This document shows positions 1-7,009 of a stretch of DNA of 39,542 bases, one piece after another. Under the pieces are notes generated by a model. The model had not been told where the DNA came from. It saw only the letters and a list, made by a program, of their open reading frames with translations, and ran no database searches. Origin of the DNA: Lachnospiraceae bacterium UBA3689 (lineage in GTDB: Bacteria; Bacillota; Clostridia; Lachnospirales; Lachnospiraceae); NCBI GenBank assembly GCA_002371465.1, contig DFIU01000018.1, forward strand, positions 101,281-140,822, written 5' to 3'. Within the stretch, counting starts at the first letter, position 1. Each line of letters opens with the position of its first letter. The position numbers were made by a program, and so were the translations under genes.

Positions 1-242
1 ACCATTGCGATATCTCTGTCCTTGGGCTCTACATCATTGACGACCTTGTCGTCGATCTTAAGCGTACCGCCGGAGATATCCTCGAGGCCTGCGATCATAC
101 GAAGGGTCGTAGACTTACCGCAGCCGGAAGGACCGACGAAGATGATGAATTCCTTATCAGCGATTTCAAGATTGAAATCCTTAACAGCCTTAAAGCCATT
201 GGGATATACTTTGTCAATATGCTCAAGTGAAAGACTTGCCAT
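1..242 (-). CDS. Sugar ABC transporter ATP-binding protein, MsmK/UgpC type (N-terminal part; rest lies off the window)
   Basis: Only the first 80 codons are present. The reading begins MASLSLEHIDKVYPNG and contains a Walker A site GPSGCGKST at about residues 37-45, followed by TLRMIAGLEDISGG, the layout of the CUT1 carbohydrate-importer ATPases (MsmK, UgpC, MalK). In this family one ATPase can energise several sugar permeases; it is cytoplasmic and docks on the membrane components. The start is set by an AGGAGG box at about 250-256 on the minus strand. No permease gene is next to its 5' side, as expected for a shared, separately transcribed ATPase. Substrate cannot be inferred. The C-terminal regulatory domain is outside the window. 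Confidence 0.93.
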   Translation of the reverse strand, partial: MASLSLEHIDKVYPNGFKAVKDFNLEIADKEFIIFVGPSGCGKSTTLRMIAGLEDISGGTLKIDDKVVNDVEPKDRDIAM

Positions 243-266
243 GTTTCATTCCTCCTGAATTGATCT

Positions 267-280
267 GCCGCTTGTGCGGC
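267..280 (-). promoter_or_regulatory. Small hairpin in the leader of the ABC ATPase gene
   Basis: GCCGC-acaa-GCGGC, a perfect 5-bp stem with a 4-nt loop, lies 25 nt upstream of the start codon on the minus strand, close to the ribosome binding site. It could influence mRNA stability or translation; no T-tract follows, so it is not a terminator. Confidence 0.35.
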
Positions 281-298
281 TTCTTTAACGATGGCTTT

Positions 299-304
299 AT
301 TATA
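299..304 (-). promoter_or_regulatory. Probable -10 box for the ABC ATPase gene
   Basis: A perfect TATAAT on the minus strand, about 57 nt upstream of the start codon. The -35 hexamer at 17-nt spacing (TTCCGA, 322-327) is poor, so the assignment rests on the -10 and the position. Confidence 0.4.
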
Positions 305-356
305 AATCCCCCTGCCCTTAGTCGGAATGTACACCCTGAACAAAGATTTGTTTCAT

Positions 357-446
357 TTACGGACAAGTTGACGAATCACATGCGGATCCGGTCCCGGAAC
401 CGGATGGGCCGATCATCACCGGGCCCACAATATCAAACAGATTCAT
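357..446 (-). pseudogene. sdaAB: Remnant of the L-serine dehydratase beta-subunit gene (first ~20 codons, then stop)
   Basis: A 29-codon reading begins MNLFDIVGPVMIGPS, the signature N-terminus of the iron-sulfur-dependent serine dehydratase beta subunit (family form MNLFDIIGPVMxGPSSSHTAGA). It continues GSGTGSA, still alignable with SSHTAGA, then diverges and stops at a TAA. The intact subunit is roughly 220 residues, and no further sdaAB or sdaAA sequence is seen here. A modest AAGGGA box precedes the ATG. The stump follows greA on the same strand with 32 nt between, so it may once have been the end of that operon. A 7-bp palindrome (ATCCGGT/ACCGGAT, 386-405) sits in the diverged part. I infer a deletion remnant; a translated short peptide is possible but less likely. 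Confidence 0.55.
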
Positions 447-478
447 CGTACGTCCCTTACCTTTTTAGAGTCTTTACC

Positions 479-991
479 TTAAAAGCCCTTGATGGCGTCG
501 TCCGCTTCGTCCACCGTATCGCCGACCTGCCGGATGACCACATCATAGCTGTAGCCATCGCTGATCTTGACCCGGACCGTGTCGCCTTCCCTGTGGTGCA
601 GGAGAGCCTTGCCCAGGGGAGATTCGATGGAAATCAGCCCCTTCATGGAATTGCCCCGGATGCTGGTCACGATCCGGATGTCCTGCTCCTCGTCATCCTC
701 CGGAATATAGATCCTGACCGGTCGGTCCATGGAGACGAGGCCCGCCTCCTTTTGCGCCGCCCCGTCGTCCACGATGACGGCGGTATTGATCATCCCCTGC
801 AGGTAGCGGATGCGGCTTTCATTTTTCCCTCTCGCCTGCTTGGCGGCATGATACTCAAAGTTCTCGGACAGGTCCCCCTGCGCCTTGGCTTCCTTTAATT
901 CATCCAGAATCTGGTGTCGGATCACCAGCTTCCGGTGGTCCAGCTCCTCCTGCAGTTTCGCAACATCACCGCGTGTCATTCTTTCGTGCAT
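479..991 (-). CDS. greA: GreA/GreB-family transcription elongation factor
   Basis: This 170-residue protein has the Gre layout: an N-terminal coiled-coil hairpin (about residues 5-85) with the diagnostic GDLSENFEYHAAKQ stretch, whose acidic residues coordinate the Mg2+ that stimulates RNA polymerase to cleave backtracked RNA, and a C-terminal FKBP-like domain (about 95-165) including SPLGKALLHHREGDTV. Gre factors bind the secondary channel of RNA polymerase. Length is close to the usual 158-160 plus a short N-terminal extension. The start is supported by GGGAG 7 nt upstream. It is the last intact gene of the luxS-mtnN-ORF-greA run, 30 nt after its neighbour. Confidence 0.92.
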   Translation of the reverse strand: MHERMTRGDVAKLQEELDHRKLVIRHQILDELKEAKAQGDLSENFEYHAAKQARGKNESRIRYLQGMINTAVIVDDGAAQKEAGLVSMDRPVRIYIPEDDEEQDIRIVTSIRGNSMKGLISIESPLGKALLHHREGDTVRVKISDGYSYDVVIRQVGDTVDEADDAIKGF

Positions 992-1021
992 GTCAAAACT
1001 CCCGCTTCCGTCCTTGCGCTC

Positions 1022-1282
1022 TCATTCTTCGATAACCTGAATTTCCAGGTCGTCAAAGTCAATCTCTTCTATAAAACTGTCCTGCCGGAACTTGGTCCTC
1101 GCGTGCCGCTGGAACTCCCTGATATTAGCGTCCAGCCAGATGGGTTCCTGTAAATCGAACTCATAGCAGATCCTGGACAGGGCGGCAAAGACCTTGTGAG
1201 TCCTCGTGTCGTCCGACTGATCTTCGATCACCGTATCCCGGACCAGGTGGCGGTCCTTCCAGATCTTGCCCCAGACCCTCAT
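1022..1282 (-). CDS. Small conserved-type protein of unknown function (86 aa)
   Basis: I do not recognise a named family. The product is short, soluble, with an acidic C-terminus (EEIDFDDLEIQVIEE) and a basic, aromatic-rich centre (WLDANIREFQRHARTKF). There is no membrane segment, signal peptide or Cys pair. Its start overlaps the mtnN stop codon by 4 nt (ATGA), so translation is very probably coupled, and greA follows 30 nt later; this position supports a real gene. The operon context (SAH recycling plus a transcription factor) does not define a job. Confidence 0.7.
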   Translation of the reverse strand: MRVWGKIWKDRHLVRDTVIEDQSDDTRTHKVFAALSRICYEFDLQEPIWLDANIREFQRHARTKFRQDSFIEEIDFDDLEIQVIEE

Positions 1283-1992
1283 GACGCAGACTCCGTAAAA
1301 TGTTCCAGCATATATTCGACCATTTTGGCGCAGTGGATGGCAGCCTGCCCCTCAAATTCATCATAAGCCATAGTCGTGCTTTCATCCGCCTTATCCGAAA
1401 TGGCGCGGATGATGACAAAGGGCAGGTGATTGAGATAAGCCGCCTGGGCGATCGCGCAGCCCTCCATCTCCGTACAAAGGGCAGCCGGAAAATGTCCCAG
1501 GACCTGCTCTTTTTGGTCTCTTCTGCCGATAAACTGGTCTCCGCTTACGACCTGACCTTCAAAGACCCCGATGTCCGGGTTCGCTTCCTGCACGGCTTTA
1601 ACAGCTGCCGCCCGCAGGCCTTTATCCGCCTGAAAGGCAGCCGTCCCCAGCTGGGGAACCTCCCCATAAAGATAGCCAAAGACTGTCGCGTCCACATCGT
1701 GGTAGGCAGCCGTCGTCGAGACGACGATATCGCCGATGTCGATTTTACTGTCAAGGGATCCCGCTACACCCGTATTTAAGACGTGCGTGACGCCAAAGAG
1801 GTCAGATAGGATCTGGACGCAGATGCCGGCGTTGACCTTGCCCACGCCGGACCTGACCAGGACGACCGGGACCTCACCGATTTGCCCCTCCCAAAAGGTC
1901 ATGCCGGCCCTTTGGGTCACCCGCTCCGCGGTCATTTTCGATCTTAGTTCCCGGACTTCCACGTCCATGGCTCCGATAATTCCGATTTTCAT
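1279..1992 (-). CDS. mtnN: 5'-methylthioadenosine/S-adenosylhomocysteine nucleosidase
   Basis: MtnN (Pfs) cleaves adenine from S-adenosylhomocysteine, methylthioadenosine and 5'-deoxyadenosine in the cytoplasm. The 237-residue product starts MKIGIIGAMDVEV with the catalytic-region Glu12. The purine and ribose site TEMEG gives Glu177, and the general acid Asp200 lies in RAISDKAD, matching E12/E174/D197 of the E. coli enzyme. VLNTGVAGSL is the phosphorylase-superfamily glycine loop. Length is typical (about 230). It lies 14 nt after luxS, which takes the S-ribosylhomocysteine it produces, so the two consecutive steps of SAH detoxification are co-transcribed. Confidence 0.96.
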   Translation of the reverse strand: MKIGIIGAMDVEVRELRSKMTAERVTQRAGMTFWEGQIGEVPVVLVRSGVGKVNAGICVQILSDLFGVTHVLNTGVAGSLDSKIDIGDIVVSTTAAYHDVDATVFGYLYGEVPQLGTAAFQADKGLRAAAVKAVQEANPDIGVFEGQVVSGDQFIGRRDQKEQVLGHFPAALCTEMEGCAIAQAAYLNHLPFVIIRAISDKADESTTMAYDEFEGQAAIHCAKMVEYMLEHFTESAS

Positions 1993-2006
1993 CTCTTTTC
2001 GACCCC

Positions 2007-2486
2007 TTATTCCGGATAGACCAGGTGCTTGTCATCGATGCCATAGAGGGTCCCATCGAGATAGCGCTTCGCCAGCCAGTTTGCCATGGACAGGTTCTGG
2101 TCCAGGTAGTTGCCGCAGTCGCGCGCCTCGGCGCCCGGAATGTCATCCTTGAAGTCGCGGATAAATTCAAACATTCTGGTGACCAGGGGGGTGATCTCCC
2201 TGGAGGAATAGTCTCCTGCCAGCAGCATGTAGAAGCCGGTCCGGCAGCCCATGGGGCCAAAATAGACGGTCTTGTCGCCAAACTCCGGATCATTTCTTAA
2301 AAATGTCGCGCCCAGATGCTCGATGGTATGCATCTCAGCCGTATTCATCACCGGCTCCCGATTGGGAGCGGTCATCCTAAGGTCAAAGGTGGTGATCACC
2401 GCATCCTTGTACCGGTCTTTTCTTGAAACATAAACACCCGGCTCAAGGAGCAGATGATTGATCGTAAAACTGGTGATTTTCTCCAT
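2007..2486 (-). CDS. luxS: S-ribosylhomocysteine lyase (AI-2 synthase)
   Basis: LuxS splits S-ribosylhomocysteine into homocysteine and DPD, the precursor of autoinducer-2. The 159-residue product has the HTIEH metal motif (His53, Glu56, His57), the catalytic Cys81 in GPMGCRTGFY, and the third metal ligand Cys124 in ARDCGNY, all as in the homodimeric Fe/Zn enzyme. Length is standard. An AAGGAG box lies 7 nt before the ATG. It is the first gene of the operon luxS-mtnN-ORF-greA and is preceded by a leader of about 135 nt with a tandem structured motif and a clear promoter. Confidence 0.97.
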   Translation of the reverse strand: MEKITSFTINHLLLEPGVYVSRKDRYKDAVITTFDLRMTAPNREPVMNTAEMHTIEHLGATFLRNDPEFGDKTVYFGPMGCRTGFYMLLAGDYSSREITPLVTRMFEFIRDFKDDIPGAEARDCGNYLDQNLSMANWLAKRYLDGTLYGIDDKHLVYPE

Positions 2487-2523
2487 GATAAGTCTCCTTT
2501 TTCTTTATCTTCTATCTGGGCGC

Positions 2524-2568
2524 GGCACCGTACCTGCAAGTCTGCCTTCTTCCAACGATCCGCACGCC
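2524..2568 (-). repeat. luxS-leader motif, copy 2 (45 nt)
   Basis: Direct-repeat partner of 2571-2612, with 33 of 42 aligned positions identical plus a 3-nt insertion (CGG). The closing stem uses GGCGU with GUGCC (two wobble pairs) where copy 1 has GGCAU with AUGCC, which looks like pairing-preserving change. Confidence 0.6.
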
Positions 2569-2570
2569 GC

Positions 2571-2612
2571 GGCATACCGGCAAACCTGCCTTCCTCTTTC
2601 TATCCGCATGCC
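2571..2612 (-). repeat. luxS-leader motif, copy 1 (42 nt)
   Basis: GGCAT and ATGCC close the unit. Inside lies a second small hairpin GGCA-ggtt-TGCC preceded by an A/G-rich strand. It is promoter-proximal and separated from copy 2 by 2 nt. Confidence 0.6.
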
Positions 2613-2629
2613 CACGGCGTACCGCCTAT

Positions 2630-2657
2630 TTTCTACAAAAGGGGACAGTTTTGTCAA
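2630..2657 (-). promoter_or_regulatory. Sigma-A promoter of the luxS operon
   Basis: Minus strand TTGACA (2652-2657, perfect), 16-nt spacer, TAGAAA (2630-2635). The predicted start at about 2623-2626 coincides with the first base-paired nucleotides of the leader. Confidence 0.65.
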
Positions 2658-2685
2658 TATGTTGTGCCTATTTCCCTGTCTTTTA

Positions 2686-2694
2686 TGCTATACT
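2686..2694 (+). promoter_or_regulatory. Extended -10 promoter for the TSCPD gene
   Basis: TGCTATACT (TGn plus TATACT) lies 56 nt upstream of the ATG at 2750. No good -35 is visible, which is tolerated by extended -10 promoters. Confidence 0.45.
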
Positions 2695-2749
2695 CCCCCT
2701 GTTATTTTGAAAAGCAGAATCGCCCCGGTATGGGCGCAGGAGGAGCATC

Positions 2750-2995
2750 ATGCAGTATAAAACAAAAGGAACCTGTTCACAACTGATTGTATTTCAGCTC
2801 GACGACCAGAAGCGGATCCATGACGTTCGTTTCGCCGGAGGCTGCAACGGCAATTTAAAGGGTATCGGCAGCCTGGTCGAGGGCATGGCAGCCGAGGACG
2901 TCATCGAGAAGCTGGAAGGCACGACCTGCGGCTTTCGGAATACCTCCTGCCCGGACCAGCTGGCTCAGGCACTTAAGCAGGCACTGAATCAGTAA
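2750..2995 (+). CDS. TIGR03905-family TSCPD domain protein
   Basis: This 81-residue protein ends in NTSCPDQLAQAL, the TSCPD motif that names the domain, and has further cysteines in GTCSQL, GGCNGN and TTCGF. The domain also occurs at the C-terminus of some B12-dependent ribonucleotide reductases; the free-standing form is common in Clostridia and its role is not established. The four cysteines suggest metal binding or redox behaviour, which is inference. The start is fixed by GGAGGAG 6 nt upstream. It is transcribed alone, convergent with the metallo-hydrolase gene that ends 5 nt after it. Confidence 0.9.
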   Translation: MQYKTKGTCSQLIVFQLDDQKRIHDVRFAGGCNGNLKGIGSLVEGMAAEDVIEKLEGTTCGFRNTSCPDQLAQALKQALNQ

Positions 2996-3000
2996 GCGAG

Positions 3001-4626
3001 TCACCTCTCCCATTTATCGCACAGCGCTGCCAGCTGGTCGGCAAATTTTGCCAGATCCTTGTTGGCGCCGCCGCGATTGGCGTGGACAAGCGCCAGCAGC
3101 CGGTCGGCTGTATGTTCCAGCCTGAGATAGGCGCTCTGGCTCCGATCCGTCCGTTCCGGCCGGATCGGCTTTCCTTCCTCATCCCGTTTGACAAATGGGA
3201 TTCCTTTAGCCTCATAGAGGCACTTATTTTCTTTCAGATCCCAGACCGTCCCCGAATAGGGGGCATAGGCGTCAAGTCCCAGCTTTTCCTTAAGCAGATC
3301 CCGAAAGCCCGGCATTACCTGATCGTCCCCATGGACGACAAAGACCTTCTTGGGCTTCTCTTTAAAGGCGCCTGCCCATTCCAGCAGTCCCTCCCGGTCC
3401 GCATGACCGGAAATTCCCGGCAGATTCAAAATTTCGGCTGCCACTGCGATCTCCTCTCCAAAGAGGGTCACGCGCTTGACGCCGTCCAGCAGCCGCCTGC
3501 CCAGCGTCCCTTCCGCCTGGTAGCCCACGAAGAGGACCGTACATTCCTTCCGCCACAGGTTGTGCTTTAAGTGGTGCTTGATCCGCCCCGCCTCGCACAT
3601 GCCGCTGGCGGAGAGGATGACCTTGGGTCTTTCATCGAAGTTGATCTCCCGGGACTCCTCGGTCGTAACGGACAGCTTCAAGCCCGGGAAGGCGATAGGG
3701 TTGATGCCCCGGTTGATGAGGTCCTTCGCCTCTTCGTCGAAGCAGTCCGAGGTATGTTCGTTGAAAATGCTGGTCGCCCGGACGGCAAGGGGACTGTCGA
3801 CACAGACTTCAAAGCCTTCGTGGTCCCGGATCAGCTTCTGCTCCTTGATCTGCCGCAGAAAATACAGCATCTCCTGGGTCCTGCCGACCGCAAAGGAGGG
3901 GATGACCACATTGCCGCCCCGGTCAAAGGTCTTCTGCAGGATCTTGGACAGCTCCTCCACATAGTTGACCCGGGGTCCGTGGCTGCGGTCCCCATAGGTG
4001 GATTCGATCAGCAGGTAGTCGGCGCTGTCGATATGACCAGGATCGTTGATCAGGGGCTGGTCCTTGTTGCCAAGGTCACCGGAGAAGACGATTTTCTCGG
4101 TCTGCCCCTCCTCCGTCGCCCAGACCTCAATCGCCGAGGAGCCCAGCAGATGGCCGACATCCGTAAAGCGGATCCTGATTCCCTCGCAGACCTCTATGAT
4201 CTTATTGTAGTCGCACTCCACGAAACGGGTCATGATCCGGACCGCGTCCTCCGAGGTGTAGAGGGGAACGAAGGGGGCTAAGCCCTTGCGCCTGCCCTTT
4301 CGGTTCCGCCACTCCGCTTCAAATTCCTGAATGCCGGCAGAGTCCAGCAGCATGATCTCGCACAGATCCGTTGTCGCCTTGGTCGCGAAGATCCGCCCCT
4401 GAAAGCCCCTTGCCCCTAAAAGCGGCAGCAGCCCCGTATGGTCGATGTGAGCGTGGGTCACAAAGACATAGTCTATCTCCCCAGCCGGGACCGGAATCGG
4501 TTCATTTTCATAGGTATTGCGCCCCTGCTCCATGCCGTAATCGATCAGGATTTTCTTGCCCGCCGCCTCCAGATAGTGGCAGCTGCCGGTGACCTCATGA
4601 TCCGCGCCCAAAAATGTCAGCTTCAT
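3001..4626 (-). CDS. MBL-fold/beta-CASP metallo-hydrolase, RNA-processing type
   Basis: A 541-residue cytoplasmic protein with the metallo-beta-lactamase core: MKLTFLGADHEVTGSCH at the N-terminus, the zinc motif THAHIDHTG (His58, His60, Asp62, His63), then SGDLGN and the beta-CASP region with SFAVGRTQE and SASGMCEAGRIKHHL. The RMMBL motif ISGHAD (about residue 415) and VVHGD complete the fold. These features define the branch related to CPSF-73/RNase J-like nucleases. About 90 C-terminal residues are an extra, lysine/arginine-rich helical extension. Divergent from murG with a 144-nt gap. Nuclease activity is family inference; the RNA target is unknown. Confidence 0.88.
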   Translation of the reverse strand: MKLTFLGADHEVTGSCHYLEAAGKKILIDYGMEQGRNTYENEPIPVPAGEIDYVFVTHAHIDHTGLLPLLGARGFQGRIFATKATTDLCEIMLLDSAGIQEFEAEWRNRKGRRKGLAPFVPLYTSEDAVRIMTRFVECDYNKIIEVCEGIRIRFTDVGHLLGSSAIEVWATEEGQTEKIVFSGDLGNKDQPLINDPGHIDSADYLLIESTYGDRSHGPRVNYVEELSKILQKTFDRGGNVVIPSFAVGRTQEMLYFLRQIKEQKLIRDHEGFEVCVDSPLAVRATSIFNEHTSDCFDEEAKDLINRGINPIAFPGLKLSVTTEESREINFDERPKVILSASGMCEAGRIKHHLKHNLWRKECTVLFVGYQAEGTLGRRLLDGVKRVTLFGEEIAVAAEILNLPGISGHADREGLLEWAGAFKEKPKKVFVVHGDDQVMPGFRDLLKEKLGLDAYAPYSGTVWDLKENKCLYEAKGIPFVKRDEEGKPIRPERTDRSQSAYLRLEHTADRLLALVHANRGGANKDLAKFADQLAALCDKWER

Positions 4627-4770
4627 CTTTCATACCCCCTCTTCCATATTTGCTTTCACCTTGTAAATGTACTATCATAATTCCATCTATCAAAGAGCAG
4701 ATGAGCCATATTTTTCTGTCTGTCATTATACCATGCAGTTCAGAAAGATTCTGAAAAGAGGATGCAAAAT

Positions 4771-5838
4771 ATGAAAAAAATCGTATTGACCGGCGGAGGG
4801 ACTGCCGGACACGTCACAGCTAATCTCGCTATGATTCCCAGACTCCGCGAACTTGGCTATGAGATCAGCTATATCGGGTCCTACGATGGCATTGAAAAAA
4901 ATCTGGTCGCAGACTACCGGATCCCCTACTACGGAATTTCCACCGGCAAATTCCGCCGCTATTTCAGCCTCAGAAATTTTACGGACCCCTTCCGGGTCAT
5001 CAAAGGCATTCGGGAGGCTAAGAAAGATTTAAAAAAGCTCCGTCCGGACATCGTCTTTTCCAAGGGCGGCTTTGTCTCCGTTCCGGTCGTCCGCGCCGCC
5101 AGGAGCCTGCACATCCCGGTCATCTGCCACGAATCCGATATGACGCCGGGTCTTGCCAATAAGCTCAGCATCCCCTCCGCCTCGGTCGTCTGCTGCAACT
5201 TCCCGGAGACCCTCAAGGAACTCCCCGAGGGCAAGGCAGTTCTGACCGGCACCCCCATTCGGCAGGAGCTGCTGAAGGGCAGCAAAGAGAAGGGTCTGGT
5301 CTTTACCGGTCTTACCGGGGACAAGCCCATCATCATGGTCATCGGCGGTTCGCTGGGCGCAGTTCCCGTCAACAAAGCCGTGCGCGACGCCCTGCCCGAA
5401 CTGTTAAAGACCTTCGATGTCATCCATCTCTGCGGCAAGGGCAAGATGGACGAAGGGCTCTCAAAGGCCCACGACGGCTACATCCAGTATGAGTACATCA
5501 AGGAGGAACTGCCGGACCTGTTCGCCGCGGCGGACGTCATCATTTCCCGCGCCGGCGCCAACGCCATCTGTGAAATCCTTGCCTTAAAAAAGCCCAATCT
5601 CCTGATTCCCCTCTCCGCCAGAGCCAGCCGCGGCGATCAGATCCTGAACGCCCGCTCCTTTGAGCGCCAGGGCTTCTCCGAAGTCCTCGAAGAGGAGGAA
5701 CTGACCACCTTAAAGCTGGTGGAGACCGTCCACAAACTTTACAGGGGCCGCCAGACCTATATTGATACGATGTCAAAGAGCAGGCACACAGATGCCATCA
5801 GCGTCATTATCGATCTGATTCAGAAGTACCAGAACTGA
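4771..5838 (+). CDS. murG: UDP-GlcNAc:undecaprenyl-PP-MurNAc-pentapeptide GlcNAc transferase (MurG family)
   Basis: MurG adds GlcNAc to lipid I to make lipid II at the inner face of the membrane. The 355-residue product has the N-terminal glycine loop LTGGGTAGHVTANLAM (family GGGTGGHxxPA), FSKGGFVSVPVVRAA, HESDMTPGLANK, the second Rossmann loop VIGGSLGA and the UDP-sugar motif SRAGANAICEI with LLIPLS after it, in the usual order and length. I take the ATG at 4771, not the one at 4762, because the AAGAGGA box then sits 8 nt upstream. It stands apart from a dcw cell-division cluster, as in several Clostridia; a paralogue elsewhere cannot be excluded. Confidence 0.9.
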   Translation: MKKIVLTGGGTAGHVTANLAMIPRLRELGYEISYIGSYDGIEKNLVADYRIPYYGISTGKFRRYFSLRNFTDPFRVIKGIREAKKDLKKLRPDIVFSKGGFVSVPVVRAARSLHIPVICHESDMTPGLANKLSIPSASVVCCNFPETLKELPEGKAVLTGTPIRQELLKGSKEKGLVFTGLTGDKPIIMVIGGSLGAVPVNKAVRDALPELLKTFDVIHLCGKGKMDEGLSKAHDGYIQYEYIKEELPDLFAAADVIISRAGANAICEILALKKPNLLIPLSARASRGDQILNARSFERQGFSEVLEEEELTTLKLVETVHKLYRGRQTYIDTMSKSRHTDAISVIIDLIQKYQN

Positions 5839-5898
5839 AGTCAGATGGATAAACGCTCAGAACATTCTGCCTGCACCTACTTGTAAGGAGGTACCTCT

Positions 5899-6519
5899 AT
5901 GATTGATCCTGGAAATCCCGGAAACCCGGCCGGAGAAGCCGGAGCAGATATGCTGCACCGCATGAACCGCAGTCATTTTGAAATGACCGGTTGGGGCTTG
6001 AATTTTCTAACCTTTAACGAAACGGATCATGTTCTGGATGTCGGCTGCGGCGGGGGGATGACTCTAAAGCGCATCGCGGACCTGGTCCCTCAGGGCCAGC
6101 TGGCCGGAGTCGACTATTCGGACGTCTCCGTCGCTGAATCCCAAAAACTGAACGAAGCCCTGATCGCCTCCGGACGACTGGAGGTCCGCCAGGCATCCGT
6201 CGAGCAGCTTCCCTTTGAAGATGAGACCTTCGATAAGATCGTCTCTATCGAGAGTTTCTATTTCTGGCCCGATCCTCCGGAAAATCTGAAGGAAGCGGTC
6301 CGGGTCCTTAAAAAGGGCGGCCGCCTGCTCCTCATAGCAGAGGTCTATGGGGACGCCCCCTTAAGCGACCGGGATCGGGAAAATATCGCCAATTACCAGC
6401 TCTTCAATCCGACCAAGGACGAGTTCCGCACCTATTTTAAGCAGGCGGGTCTGACTGATATCGCCATCCACACCAAAGAGGGCGAGTGCTGGATCGCCGT
6501 TGAAGGATGTAAGCTTTAA
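5899..6519 (+). CDS. Class I SAM-dependent methyltransferase
   Basis: A 206-residue soluble protein with motif I VLDVGCGGGMTLKRIA (Asp47), the acidic loop LAGVDYSDVSV, the substrate-side stretch FDKIVSIESFYFWPDP (motif IV) and VLKKGGRLLLIAEV (post-motif). This is the UbiE/COQ5-like Methyltransf_11 pattern. Substrate is not deducible. A strong AAGGAGG box stands upstream of the ATG. It follows murG by 60 nt and may share its transcript, which ends at the terminator near 6694-6746. Confidence 0.88.
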   Translation: MIDPGNPGNPAGEAGADMLHRMNRSHFEMTGWGLNFLTFNETDHVLDVGCGGGMTLKRIADLVPQGQLAGVDYSDVSVAESQKLNEALIASGRLEVRQASVEQLPFEDETFDKIVSIESFYFWPDPPENLKEAVRVLKKGGRLLLIAEVYGDAPLSDRDRENIANYQLFNPTKDEFRTYFKQAGLTDIAIHTKEGECWIAVEGCKL

Positions 6520-6841
6520 TCTGTATCTTGCTCTACAGGTTTTTGTACTTTAAGTCCAAATCGAACCTTAATGGACCGGATTCATTTCTTCTTTCTGCAA
6601 GAAATAAACAGAGCGTTTGAACGTTTAGCAGATAATTCAAGGCTCGTCAGAAGTCTTAAAAGCTTCAGGCTTGTATTTTTCCACAAAAAATCCGCAGCGG
6701 ATTTCATGCACGATTCCCTCTTGCATGAATCCGCTGCCTCTTTTTATACTCATCTCATCGGCGGAAGTTCTTTCCGCCGGGTCTCGACGCTCTGCCGGGA
6801 TCGTTCCCATTTTTACTTTCATTGAGAAAGGAGGCGGCTCC
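6520..6841. other. Intergenic stretch (322 nt) between the methyltransferase and the Tad-like cluster
   Basis: Holds a strong terminator hairpin (6694-6746) and, after it, presumably the promoter of the Flp1 cluster, although I cannot point to a convincing -35/-10 pair. An open frame across the hairpin has no ribosome binding site and is not believed. Confidence 0.6.
6694..6746. terminator. Strong, possibly bidirectional terminator
   Basis: The arms at 6694-6709 and 6723-6737 pair over 15 bp (GCAGCGGATT...CATGC with GCATGAATCCGCTGC) with one bulged T. A CTCTTTTTA tract follows and an A-run precedes (6685-6690). It separates the murG/methyltransferase unit from the pilus cluster. Confidence 0.85.
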
Positions 6842-7009
6842 ATGAATGAACTTGTGGCTTTTTGGAAAGAAGAAGACGGCGTCGCAGTCGTCGAGATCGT
6901 GCTGATCCTTGTCGTACTGATAGCTCTGGTTCTGGTTTTTAAGGACCGGATCACTTCCGTCCTGAAAGGGATCCTCGACAAGGTCGAAAAGCAGAGCGGC
7001 CGCGTATGA
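6842..7009 (+). CDS. Flp1-family type IVb pilin-like protein
   Basis: A 55-residue protein: short hydrophilic leader MNELVAFWKEEDG, then the prepilin cleavage context G/VAVVE with Glu at mature position 5, then a single hydrophobic helix IVLILVVLIALVLVFKDR. This is the Flp1-like layout of Clostridia Tad loci; after processing by an A24 peptidase (a candidate is encoded at 9167-9565) it would form the filament or a minor subunit. The start is set by AAAGGAGG at 6827-6834. Its stop overlaps the ATG of the next gene (ATGA). Confidence 0.85.
   Translation: MNELVAFWKEEDGVAVVEIVLILVVLIALVLVFKDRITSVLKGILDKVEKQSGRV

Larger units (their letters stand above)
2487..2624 (-). ncRNA. Structured 5' leader of the luxS operon with two tandem copies of one motif (candidate cis-regulatory RNA)
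   Basis: From the predicted transcription start near 2624 to the luxS ribosome binding site the RNA opens with a small hairpin (GGCG-GTA-CGCC, 2616-2626). Then come two related units, 2571-2612 and 2524-2568, that share GGC(A/G)TGCGGAT, GAAGGCAG, TTGC and GGTA and can each close with GGC(A/G)U...(A/G)UGCC. There is no terminator hairpin before the start codon. I do not recognise it as a known SAM, SAH or other riboswitch. Sequence and pairing are seen; regulatory function is inferred. Confidence 0.5.

Noticed and set aside
6571..6825. 84-codon plus-strand open frame before Flp1
   Set aside because: Runs through the terminator hairpin, lacks a ribosome binding site and shows no protein-like pattern.
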